DNA of 64,000 nt, from the NCBI GenBank assembly GCA_035525225.1, contig DATLFA010000015.1, forward strand, positions 1-64,000. The letters run 5' to 3'. The number at the start of each line of letters is the position of its first letter. Positions within the stretch are counted from its first letter, which is position 1. The notes beneath the pieces are model-generated. The model ran no database searches and was not told where the DNA came from. It saw only the letters and a program-made list of their open reading frames with translations. Shown here piece by piece: positions 15,314-22,611 of the stretch. The DNA comes from DATLFA01 sp035525225 (GTDB lineage: Bacteria > Actinomycetota > Acidimicrobiia > Acidimicrobiales > WLNW01). The position numbers were made by a program, and so were the translations under genes.

Positions 15314-15540
15314 CAGGCCACCATCCGCAACAAGCGCGTGCACTGCTCGAGCACAACGATCGACGACTCAACGGTTGACACCATCGGCAACTCGCCCAGG
15401 AGCGCGCGAGCGAGATTCGACGCCACTGCGTCAATCCGTGGCCGTACTTCATCGATGGGACCGAACGCGATAAACTGGCGGGTAAGACCTTCAGCGGTGT
15501 CGGTCGGGAGAGGCGCCTTCGGGCGCCTTCTCTCATTCAT
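15313..15540 (-). CDS. Small hypothetical protein upstream of DUF3987 gene
   Basis: 75 aa, start ATG 15540 overlapping the previous stop (ATGA); its own stop overlaps the DUF3987 start. The N-terminus is basic and a hydrophobic helical segment follows (VASNLARALLGEL). No family recognised. The tight coupling on both sides is the main evidence for a real gene. Confidence 0.6.
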   Translation of the reverse strand: MNERRRPKAPLPTDTAEGLTRQFIAFGPIDEVRPRIDAVASNLARALLGELPMVSTVESSIVVLEQCTRLLRMVA

Positions 15541-15809
15541 GACCCACCGGCCTTCGCTCGACCGCGGACCTTCGCCGACTTGAATGCCAATCGGGAGAAG
15601 TGCGCTTTCTTGGCGTGCTCGGCACGGCGCAAGCGTTCCGAGAGATCGAGAACGCCGTCAGGGTCGACAGCGCGTTCCCAATATTCGATACGGCCAGGGC
15701 CAGCTTTACGGGCCGCCTCGGTCATCTCGACGGGATCTGATGACGCCAGACGGACGTGCGCGGCGATGCGCGCACGGATTGCTCGCTCACTGGGGGTCAG
15801 CGAGGACAT
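15537..15809 (-). CDS. Hypothetical protein typical of actinobacterial mobile elements
   Basis: 90 aa. The pattern RARIAAHVRLAS ... YWERAVDPDGVL ... ERLRRAEHAKKAHFSRLAFKSAK matches a small helical protein often found near integrases and replication genes of actinobacterial phages and plasmids. Function unknown. First gene after a 128-bp gap, so a promoter probably lies at 15810-15937. Confidence 0.7.
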   Translation of the reverse strand: MSSLTPSERAIRARIAAHVRLASSDPVEMTEAARKAGPGRIEYWERAVDPDGVLDLSERLRRAEHAKKAHFSRLAFKSAKVRGRAKAGGS

Positions 15810-15937
15810 GGAAACCTCCGAGGTTTCTCAATGCCCTCCGCTGAGAGGGCTCCTATTCCTGGAGGACGTGAGCGGCAAGCTCCAGGTTCACCGGCCAGTT
15901 ACGGCTATTGGGAGCACAGCGTATACGAGCGCAACGC

Positions 15938-16234
15938 TCAGGGCGTGGTAATCGTTGCCTTATATTCGGTCGGATTGTTCTCGAGGTCGTCCAGCATGCG
16001 CGCCAGGCGAGCCCAGGAGATCTGCGGATTCGACTTGTTCCCGGCGGCGCGACAGGTGGCGCACACGGCGCGGACCTTCATTTCGCCGTTGGGTCCTTCG
16101 ATGAGTTCGAGTTCCATCATGTCTTGCCCGAGCTGGCGGACGACGCGGCCGACGTGGTGTCCCTCGGGACAGTTGATCTGCACCATCACATAGGCGTGGT
16201 GCGTTTCCGTCTTCGGCTTGCGTCGGCGGCTCAC
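15938..16234 (-). CDS. Zinc-binding hypothetical protein coupled to integrase
   Basis: 98 aa from GTG 16234, whose GTGA overlaps the integrase stop. Possible zinc ligands: CPEGHH (residues 22-27) and CATC (58-61). The rest is a mixed alpha/beta small domain (GQDMMELELIEGPNGEMKV). No named family. Longer frames in this region run antisense or out of frame to the integrase and are rejected. Confidence 0.65.
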   Translation of the reverse strand: MSRRRKPKTETHHAYVMVQINCPEGHHVGRVVRQLGQDMMELELIEGPNGEMKVRAVCATCRAAGNKSNPQISWARLARMLDDLENNPTEYKATITTP

Positions 16235-17118
16235 AGCGAATCCCCTGGAGCGACTTTGCGTGCTTGATCGCGCGCACGCGCGCCGACGGCTGAGCGGCCG
16301 TACTTCTGCAACATCGCCGATGATTTCCAGCCGCCGAGTTCCATCATCTCGGAATCGCCCATGCCGGCCACGCGCATCAAGTGGCTCCATGTATGTCTCA
16401 GTTGGTGCGGGTTGACGTTGCCGATGCCGGCCTGTCGCGCGAGGCGTTTCAAGATCTGGCGGACACCTTCGTCGGACAAGGGGCCGCGATCGCCGAGCCA
16501 CACTGCGTCGTGCGGCGACGCGAGTTTGCGGCGCGCACGTAGCCACCGGTCCAACGCCGCGACCGACGCGGTGCCGAGCGCGACGCGTCGGGTGCCGGTC
16601 TTGCCGGTGATGAGCGCTTCGCCTCGATCGAGATCAAGGTCGCGCATCTGTAGGCCGGTGACTTCACCGCGTCGAGCGCCCGAGTCGAGCATGAACATGA
16701 GCAGCGCCTTGTCGCGTTTGTCGCGCCAGTCGTTGCCGGACGTCTGCGCGATCAGCTTGCGGAGGTCGTCGAGCTCGAGCACCCGGACCGGCCCGTCGGC
16801 TTGTTTCGGGTGCGGGATCGATTCGAGCGGCGAGCGGTCGAGTTCCCCTTCCTTGACGAGCCACCGCAGAAACGCCCGGGCGGACCGGTAGCGGACCCCG
16901 ACACTGCCGGGTGACGTCTGCTCCTGCTCATGGGTGAGCCACCGACGCATTAGGTCCGGCGTCAGATCGGCGATCGTGGCGACCTTCGTGTAGGCGATCA
17001 CGCGGGCGAAGGACTCTTCGTAGGATTCGATCGTGCGCGGCGACCGGCCGAGGGCGCGCAGGTGACGAGCGAAGGAGGCGAACAGTTCGCCGGGTTCACC
17101 AGGGATTTCAACGGCCAT
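16231..17118 (-). CDS. Tyrosine site-specific integrase of the tRNA-Gln element
   Basis: 295 aa from ATG 17118. N-terminal core-binding domain (FASFARHLRALGRSPRTIESYEESF) then the catalytic domain. Counting from an upstream in-frame start at 17145, the catalytic set is R158 (GARRGEV), K182 (GKTGTRR), H247 and R250 (HQLRHTW), W273 in the second-histidine position (GGWKSS) and Y282 (LQKYGRS). It is complete and XerC/D-like in size. It lies 75 bp from the tRNA-Gln 3' end, as expected for the enzyme that placed the element there. Confidence 0.95.
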   Translation of the reverse strand: MAVEIPGEPGELFASFARHLRALGRSPRTIESYEESFARVIAYTKVATIADLTPDLMRRWLTHEQEQTSPGSVGVRYRSARAFLRWLVKEGELDRSPLESIPHPKQADGPVRVLELDDLRKLIAQTSGNDWRDKRDKALLMFMLDSGARRGEVTGLQMRDLDLDRGEALITGKTGTRRVALGTASVAALDRWLRARRKLASPHDAVWLGDRGPLSDEGVRQILKRLARQAGIGNVNPHQLRHTWSHLMRVAGMGDSEMMELGGWKSSAMLQKYGRSAVGARARDQARKVAPGDSL

Positions 17119-17192
17119 TCGCCGTGGACTGTAGCAATTAATCAAGCGTTGTGCTACCGTTGCGCTTGATCAGTCAGCGGAATACCCCCTGG

Positions 17193-17240
17193 TGGCTGGC
17201 GGGACAGGGATCGAACCTGTGACCTCCTGATCCAAAGTCA
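17193..17240 (-). repeat. attR: tRNA-Gln 3' end, repeated at 9697
   Basis: The 3' 48 bp of the intact tRNA gene, identical to 9697-9744. Integration here regenerates a functional tRNA. Confidence 0.9.
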
Positions 17241-17268
17241 GGCGTTCTGCCAACTGAACTACCCGCCA
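17193..17268 (-). tRNA. tRNA-Gln (UUG anticodon)
   Basis: The cloverleaf reads cleanly on the minus strand: acceptor TGGCGGG/CCCGCCA, D-arm GTTC/GAAC, anticodon stem CCTGA/TCAGG with loop CTTTGGA (anticodon TTG), T-arm ACAGG-TTCGATC-CCTGT, discriminator G and encoded CCA at 17193-17195. It is the only complete tRNA in the window and the integration target of the island. Confidence 0.95.
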
Positions 17269-17313
17269 AAGACCCGCTCACCCTACCGCGGACAGGAGCT
17301 ATACCGGTGGCCC

Positions 17314-18288
17314 TTATCGCGGCAGATCGACCTGCACGGCGCGGCTCGAGCCTATGACCTTGGCGGACGCGTCGAGCGCGACGACGCGATAGCGCGCCGC
17401 CGTGATGAGGACGCCTTCGACGAGTTCCGCGACATCGTTGTGCACTCGTGCGGTCGTTTGCGCGACGACCTTCGACGGGGCGACGGGCGGATACACCGGC
17501 TCGGCGGGAATCGCGCCGCCGACCGCGACGGTACGCACGACCACATACTTCGCCGCGCCCTCGACCGCGGTCCACGACAGCGCTACCTGGCTCGACAGTT
17601 CGATGTGCTGCGCGGCGATCTCCATCGACACGACGGTCCGGGTAGTGGTCGGCACCGTGGTCTTCGGAGCGCGGGTGGTCTCGGGGACTTCGATCCGAGT
17701 GACGGGAGCCGGCTCGACAGTCGGGGAAACCGTTGGTTCGGGTCGCGTGGCGGCTGGCTCCTCTGTGGTCGCCGGTCGCTCGACTCGCGTCGTCGGTGCG
17801 GGCTCTGCACGCGTCGAGGGCGCCGCGACGTCGAGCCGATCGGTCACCCCGGGGCCATCCTCGCCGATGACGATCACGTCGCCCTCGCGGTAGACGCGAT
17901 CACGAATGCGCACCGAACCGCCGGCGCCGACGACGACCGTGGCTCCTCGGGACACTTTGAGCCCGTCGGTGCCATCAACGAGTCGACCGTCGGCAAGTTG
18001 CACTTGTACGTTGAACGGGTCGTGCAGCGCGTAAGCGGATGATCCGTTGTCGATACTGAAGACGATCAAGCCGACAACGATCACGAGCGCAGCGAATGCG
18101 GGAGCGAAGATCACGCGCTTGGGGCGCGATCGCCGCGGCGGGATGAGATGCGATGCGTACTCGGGCTGGGTCGACGCGATCGCGTCGAGGCGTTGGCCCA
18201 GCGAATCGACGAACTCGCGCGATGGACCCACGACATCGGCCGCTCCCATCTCGAGGAGCTGCCGGTTCACCTCATACTTGGTCACCAT
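17314..18288 (-). CDS. Transmembrane anti-sigma-like protein with extracellular FecR-like and Fn3-like parts
   Basis: 324 aa. A cytoplasmic N-terminus of about 55 residues precedes one transmembrane helix (VIFAPAFAALVIVVGLIVFS). Then comes a FecR-like beta segment (VQVQLADGRLVDGTDGLKVSRGATVVVG) and a long T/P/E linker. The Fn3-like C-terminus reads VALSWTAVEGAAKYVVV ... ARYRVVALDASAKVIGSSRAVQV. It overlaps the sigma factor gene by 17 bp, the usual sigma/anti-sigma arrangement. It probably holds the sigma factor at the membrane and senses an envelope signal. No zinc anti-sigma motif is visible. Confidence 0.7.
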   Translation of the reverse strand: MVTKYEVNRQLLEMGAADVVGPSREFVDSLGQRLDAIASTQPEYASHLIPPRRSRPKRVIFAPAFAALVIVVGLIVFSIDNGSSAYALHDPFNVQVQLADGRLVDGTDGLKVSRGATVVVGAGGSVRIRDRVYREGDVIVIGEDGPGVTDRLDVAAPSTRAEPAPTTRVERPATTEEPAATRPEPTVSPTVEPAPVTRIEVPETTRAPKTTVPTTTRTVVSMEIAAQHIELSSQVALSWTAVEGAAKYVVVRTVAVGGAIPAEPVYPPVAPSKVVAQTTARVHNDVAELVEGVLITAARYRVVALDASAKVIGSSRAVQVDLPR

Positions 18289-18931
18289 CTCGCCCTCCCC
18301 TCTCTTCGATGGCTTTGCGGAGCGCCGCGACCGCTCGGTGCAAGGTCACGGCCATGACCGGCTTCGACAAACCCATCGCCTTCGCGGCATCGTCGTGGCT
18401 CAGCCCCGACAGGAGTCGCAGCGTGATGACCTGTTGATACCGATCGTTCAGCGTGGTCATCGCCTCTCGGATCAAGTCAGCCGAGCCCATCGTTTCGACT
18501 CGATCGAACTCGCCGCCGATGACCGCGTCCGACACGTACATGCGGAACGCGCGCTGTGCTTTGTCCGACGAAGTCCGACCTTGCCGTCGGTAGTGATTCG
18601 CCAACTCGTTGGCAGCGATGCGAAACAGCCATGCGCCGAACCCACCGCTGCGCCATTCGAACGTCGACATGCTACGCAACGCTCGCTCGAAGGTGGTCGA
18701 GGTGACGTCCTCCGCTACTTGTGTCGAACCGCTGCGCCTGTAGGCAAACGCGTACACGCGATTCACATACCTTCGATAGAGCTCGGCGAACGCTCGGCTG
18801 TCATGCCGCGCTCGCTCGGCCAGTGCACGTTCGTCGGCTTCGGACGCGGGTGATGTGGCAGCCTTCGCAGGGAAGACCACCGCATCATCCGACTCCGTGA
18901 TCGGCACCGAACCAGCAGACGCCTCGAGCAT
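18272..18931 (-). CDS. ECF-type RNA polymerase sigma factor
   Basis: 219 aa from ATG 18931 (TGATG with the preceding stop). Region 2 is FAELYRRYVNRVYAFAYRRSGSTQVAEDVTSTTFERAL with the following FGAWLFRIAANELANHYRR; region 4 is LNDRYQQVITLRLLSGLSHDDAAKAMGLSKPVMAVTLHRAVAALR. A frame opening at 19234 would add 100 unrelated residues antisense-like to the upstream gene and is rejected. Middle gene of a three-gene operon between two Fn3-bearing exported proteins. Confidence 0.92.
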   Translation of the reverse strand: MLEASAGSVPITESDDAVVFPAKAATSPASEADERALAERARHDSRAFAELYRRYVNRVYAFAYRRSGSTQVAEDVTSTTFERALRSMSTFEWRSGGFGAWLFRIAANELANHYRRQGRTSSDKAQRAFRMYVSDAVIGGEFDRVETMGSADLIREAMTTLNDRYQQVITLRLLSGLSHDDAAKAMGLSKPVMAVTLHRAVAALRKAIEERGGRDGDQV

Positions 18932-19854
18932 CAGTCCCCGACTGTGGACTTCGGCTCCGAGTCGGCCGGACGAGTCGTCTCGACTGGTTTGACTATGGTC
19001 GTCAGCGTCTCGATGGAGATCACGACCCGAACGGCGGCGCTGCCGATGATCACCGTACCGTCGACGTCGACGGCGACGACCGTGTAGACGAAGTGTTGAC
19101 CGCGCTGCACGTTGGTATCGAAGAAGCGGCGCGGGCCATCCGCAGGGACGGTCGTCAGCAATTCTCGAGCGCCATCGCCGACCTTGCGCCACAGTTGATA
19201 GGCCCGCGCGCCATCGCGTTTCACCGGCGTCCACTCGCAGACGACTCCGAGCTGGGTCTCGACCACCTTGGAAACGCAGTTCAACCGCGGTGCCAATGGC
19301 GTTTCGTGCGCGGCGACCACCGCCTTGTTGCTGTAGCCCAGCGATGTCCCGCCCTCACCGACGGCCTCGACCGCGTAGGCGTAACGCACGCCGGCCTTGA
19401 CATTGCGCTCTGACCATTCGTGACCCTCGGTGCGCCCGATGACCTCACGGGCGCCGTCGCCGATAGCGCGCCAGACCTTGTATCCCTTGACGCCCCCGAC
19501 ATTGGGTTCTCCCCAATGGCACACGTTCATGACCGCGTTGTCGACCATTCGGGTGCCACATTCCAGGCGAAGCACGAAATCCACCGGCTTCGGCTCGACC
19601 GGCCTCACGGGCTTGGGTTCGGGCGCGGCTTCGGTGGTCGTCGGCCGGGTCGGCTCGGTCTTCGGTGGCTCGGTCGCCTCCGGGCGAGTCGTCGCCGTTT
19701 CGCTCGTGGTCGTCGGCAGATCCACCAGAGCGGCGGCCTCGACCTGCGCCTCGACGCGAGGGCGGCTGACCTGGTTCTGGATCACGGCGCCGGCGGGGAT
19801 GGTGACGGCGAGCACGGCGATACCGATGCCACCGGAGAGTAGAGATCGCTTCAT
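18931..19854 (-). CDS. Secreted Fn3-like repeat protein of the sigma operon
   Basis: 307 aa from ATG 19854, with AAAGGAC ahead of it. A signal peptide (MKRSLLSGGIGIAVLAVTIPAG) leads to a T/P/E-rich spacer and two related Fn3-like modules (YKVWRAIGDGAREVI ... YAYAVEAVGEGG; YQLWRKVGDGARELL ... YTVVAVDVDG), each preceded by a cysteine-containing strand. No enzymatic motif. Same linker style and domain type as the downstream transmembrane protein, so the pair may interact outside the cell. Confidence 0.75.
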   Translation of the reverse strand: MKRSLLSGGIGIAVLAVTIPAGAVIQNQVSRPRVEAQVEAAALVDLPTTTSETATTRPEATEPPKTEPTRPTTTEAAPEPKPVRPVEPKPVDFVLRLECGTRMVDNAVMNVCHWGEPNVGGVKGYKVWRAIGDGAREVIGRTEGHEWSERNVKAGVRYAYAVEAVGEGGTSLGYSNKAVVAAHETPLAPRLNCVSKVVETQLGVVCEWTPVKRDGARAYQLWRKVGDGARELLTTVPADGPRRFFDTNVQRGQHFVYTVVAVDVDGTVIIGSAAVRVVISIETLTTIVKPVETTRPADSEPKSTVGD

Positions 19855-20008
19855 CGAGCGGTCCTTTCGTGTCGGAATGGTGTTTGCCCTGACACTGACA
19901 ACGCTTGCCGCAAGGTCCGATTTCACCTTCCGCCTGAGTCGAACGGCTCAATTCACACGGGCTCGAAGTTTGGAACCGACCTATTGACCCGCTACCGTGT
20001 CGCCCGCG

Positions 20009-20110
20009 ATGGGTTCTCTGGTCAAAAAGCGGCGCAAGCGAATGCGCAAGAAGAAGCACAAGAAGATGCTTCGTAAGACGCGCTTCCAACGCCGCGCTCG
20101 CGGCAAGTAA
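20009..20110 (+). CDS. Ribosomal protein bS22 (AURKAIP1/COX24 domain)
   Basis: 33 aa, almost all lysine and arginine: MGSLVKKRRKRMRKKKHKKM then LRKTRFQRRARGK. This closely follows the mycobacterial bS22 sequence pattern (MGS-KKRRKRM-KKKH-K-L-R-TR-QRR), a small-subunit protein near the decoding region specific to actinobacteria. It stands alone between the sigma operon and ispE. Missed by callers with a 60-residue cut-off. Confidence 0.92.
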   Translation: MGSLVKKRRKRMRKKKHKKMLRKTRFQRRARGK

Positions 20111-20131
20111 GTCGCTTCCGTTCTTGTCTCT

Positions 20132-20866
20132 TCAGCGCAGTTCCACGCGCCTCGGCGCGGGTACGGTGCGCGCCACCACGCGACCTTCGCCCGGATATGA
20201 GCCTTCGACGAACCACGTGCTGCCACTGCCGGCGAGCCGCGGGGTCCTACCGCTCACCGCGGCCAGCGCGTCGCGATAGTCCTCCAGCCGCGGCTCGACC
20301 TCGAGGGCGGCGGGTTCGAGATCGTTGCCATGCGCGCCGTGTGGACCACCAAGCGCGTCCCATCGCGCGTACACCGCAGGGGTCGAGCAGCCGAACGGCG
20401 GAGTGAGCAACGTGTAGGTACGCACCGCGAACGGCAACGGTTCGACGATCTCTCCGATGCCGCGCACGCGGGCCCGTCCGCCGACCAGACAGAACGCGAC
20501 ATCGGCGCCGATCGTCGTCGCGTTGATCAGGTCGTCATAGCCGGCCCAGCGCAGAATCGCCGCGGCATCGGCCGAGCCCCCACCGAGGCCGGCTCCTGCG
20601 CGAATGCGTTTGTGTACTCGCACGTGCGCCTGCCGGTTGCACAGTCGCAGCGCGCGCCGCACGAGGTTGTCGTCGTCCGCGTCGATCGGCAGGCCTTCAC
20701 TGCTGGCTTCGTCGACGATCTCGAGCCCGTCACCGGCGCCGATCAACAAGGTGTCGACGATGTCGAGCGTCACCATCTCGGCATCGATGAGGTGATAGCC
20801 GTCGTCACGCACACCGACGATGCGCAACGACACCGTCAGCTTCGCGGGAGCGACGACGACGGTCAC
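20132..20866 (-). CDS. ispE: 4-diphosphocytidyl-2-C-methyl-D-erythritol kinase
   Basis: 244 aa GHMP kinase. It phosphorylates CDP-methylerythritol with ATP in the MEP isoprenoid pathway. Motifs: N-terminal APAKLTVSLRIVG, RDDGYHLIDAEM, and the ATP-binding glycine loop RAGAGLGGGSADAAA. It is shorter than the usual 280-310 aa. The ATG overlaps the upstream BKACE stop by 4 bp; the partner rsmA lies one gene further up, where most actinobacteria have rsmA-ispE directly joined. Confidence 0.93.
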   Translation of the reverse strand: MTVVVAPAKLTVSLRIVGVRDDGYHLIDAEMVTLDIVDTLLIGAGDGLEIVDEASSEGLPIDADDDNLVRRALRLCNRQAHVRVHKRIRAGAGLGGGSADAAAILRWAGYDDLINATTIGADVAFCLVGGRARVRGIGEIVEPLPFAVRTYTLLTPPFGCSTPAVYARWDALGGPHGAHGNDLEPAALEVEPRLEDYRDALAAVSGRTPRLAGSGSTWFVEGSYPGEGRVVARTVPAPRRVELR

Positions 20867-21753
20867 GGCAACCGCAGCGCGGACCGGACATCGTCGGGCG
20901 TCGCCGGCTCACGCCCGACGGCGCGGCACATGCGCACGACCTCGGCGACGACCTCCGCGTTCGTCGGCGAGCCGAGCTCGAGATAGGGATAGTCACCCAA
21001 TCCGATCGAGATATGGCCGCCCATCTCGGCCGCCGGTGTCACGAGCTTCAACAAGTTGCCACCGAAGAGCCCGACCGACCACACCACTCGACGCTCGGGC
21101 AGGAACTCGACCATCGCTTGCAGCCCCCGCAGCGTGCCGGGGTGCGTCGAGAGCCAACCGTCGGACAGCGTGATCTCCGCCAACGCTGGTTCCGGCAAGA
21201 CGCCCATGTCCATGAACGCACCGAGCAAACGCGCGCTACCAACGGTCCACAGCACCGCTTGCACGGCGACACCCGCGCCTCGAATGCGATCGATCTCGTG
21301 GCGCAAGCCCTTGACCGACGTGCGGTAGACGAGCTCCTCGTTGCGGAACGACTGCGACGCGCGGTCATACGGATCGATGTTGAAGCTGCCCAGATCGACC
21401 GGGGCGATGTCGGGACGCGTGATCGCGTCGGCGGCGAGCTCGGGGATGTGCGCGACGCGGACCTCGGGATCGGGGATCGTCGAGGCCCCGAGTGTCGGGT
21501 TGATCAAGACGTCGCACGCGGCGCGTATCTCTTTGATCACCGCGGCATAGTCGACGACATCCCACGATGCCGCGCCCGTCTCGGCGTTGCGAGCGTGGTA
21601 GTGCACCACGGCCGCGCCGGCCTCACGACAGCGCGCCGCGTCTTCCGCGATCTCGGCCGCCGACCACGGCACGTGGGGATTGCGGTCCCGCATCGTGTAC
21701 TCGTTGCAGCGCACCTCGATCATGACCTTGCCATCGAGCACATCTGTTGTCAT
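20863..21753 (-). CDS. BKACE-family beta-keto acid cleavage enzyme
   Basis: 296 aa TIM-barrel protein. Family marks: MIEVRCNEYTMRDRNPHVPWSAAEI, a metal-binding VVHYHAR, INPTLG, and a C-terminal GGHISIGLGDYPY. BKACE enzymes cleave a beta-keto acid with acetyl-CoA to give acetoacetate and an acyl-CoA; the substrate differs by subfamily and is not readable here. It starts at ATG 21753, overlapping the rsmA stop, and its own stop overlaps ispE, so it is translated as part of an rsmA-BKACE-ispE operon, an unusual setting. Confidence 0.9.
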   Translation of the reverse strand: MTTDVLDGKVMIEVRCNEYTMRDRNPHVPWSAAEIAEDAARCREAGAAVVHYHARNAETGAASWDVVDYAAVIKEIRAACDVLINPTLGASTIPDPEVRVAHIPELAADAITRPDIAPVDLGSFNIDPYDRASQSFRNEELVYRTSVKGLRHEIDRIRGAGVAVQAVLWTVGSARLLGAFMDMGVLPEPALAEITLSDGWLSTHPGTLRGLQAMVEFLPERRVVWSVGLFGGNLLKLVTPAAEMGGHISIGLGDYPYLELGSPTNAEVVAEVVRMCRAVGREPATPDDVRSALRLP

Positions 21754-22592
21754 GAGCCCTCCCCTCTCACGGATTCCTGCGAGGCGACGATACGCGCAAG
21801 ACGGCACCAACCGGCAACGTCGATCTCTTCGGCCCGCTGCTCGGGGCGGATGCCGGCGGCAACGAGCTGATCCACGGTCACCACGCCCGCCAACGATCGG
21901 CGCAACATCTTGCGCCGTTGGCCGAAACCTGCCCGTACCAACGCGAACACCTCGGCCACGTCGATATCGGTAGCCGGCTCGGGCCGCCGCGTGATGCGAA
22001 CGATCGCGGAGTCGACATTCGGGCGCGGCACGAAGACATCAGGAGGCACCGTCGCGACGATCTTGGCGTCGGCCCAGAACGCCACCTTCACCGACGGTAT
22101 GCCGTACTCGTCGTCGCCGACGCGCGCCACGAGTCGCTTTGCTACTTCGCGTTGCACCATCACGATCATGCGATCGATCGCGGGCACCTGATCGAGCAGA
22201 TCGGCGATCAGTGGCGTCGCGATGTTGTAGGGAAGGTTCGCCACCAACACGACGTGATCGTGCGAAGGCAACACCGATGACCACTCGATACGCATCGCGT
22301 CGGCTTCGATCACCTCGACGCGTTCATGGTCGACGTTGGAACGCAGTTTGTTCGCCAACAACGAGTCGATCTCGATCGCGGTTACGAATGCGCCGGCTTC
22401 GACGAGTGCGAGTGTCAACGACCCCAAGCCGGCGCCGATCTCGATGACGCGATCACCGGGTGTGATCGCTGCAAGACGCGCGATGCGGCGCACCAAATTG
22501 GGATCGGCGACAAAGTTCTGACCGAGAGATTTTCGCGGTCGTACGCCGATCTCGGCGAGCATGCTCTGGATCTCGCGGCGCGTGTACGTCAT
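21750..22592 (-). CDS. rsmA: 16S rRNA A1518/A1519 dimethyltransferase
   Basis: 280 aa KsgA-type enzyme, adding methyl groups to two adenines in helix 45 during small-subunit maturation. Visible: RKSLGQNFVADPNLVRRI, the SAM motif VIEIGAGLGSLTLAL, VTAIEID, and the catalytic NLPYNIATP. It starts a few bases after the Rpf-like gene on the same strand, as in mycobacteria (tatD-rpfB-ksgA-ispE). Confidence 0.96.
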   Translation of the reverse strand: MTYTRREIQSMLAEIGVRPRKSLGQNFVADPNLVRRIARLAAITPGDRVIEIGAGLGSLTLALVEAGAFVTAIEIDSLLANKLRSNVDHERVEVIEADAMRIEWSSVLPSHDHVVLVANLPYNIATPLIADLLDQVPAIDRMIVMVQREVAKRLVARVGDDEYGIPSVKVAFWADAKIVATVPPDVFVPRPNVDSAIVRITRRPEPATDIDVAEVFALVRAGFGQRRKMLRRSLAGVVTVDQLVAAGIRPEQRAEEIDVAGWCRLARIVASQESVRGEGS

Positions 22593-22611
22593 CTCCGGCG
22601 GGCGTCCGCCG

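Larger units (their letters stand above)
9697..17240. mobile_element. 7.5-kb integrative element in tRNA-Gln
   Basis: It is flanked by a perfect 48-bp direct repeat (9697-9744, 17193-17240). An intact integrase gene lies beside the tRNA, and an excisionase-like HTH gene, DUF3987, SWIM, HNH, DUF3800, WhiB-like and several small zinc-binding proteins lie inside. No relaxase, FtsK-type translocase, capsid or terminase is seen, so it is neither a complete conjugative element nor a complete prophage. A phage-satellite-like or mobilisable island is the best reading. The DUF3987 gene is frameshifted, which may have disabled replication. Confidence 0.85.
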
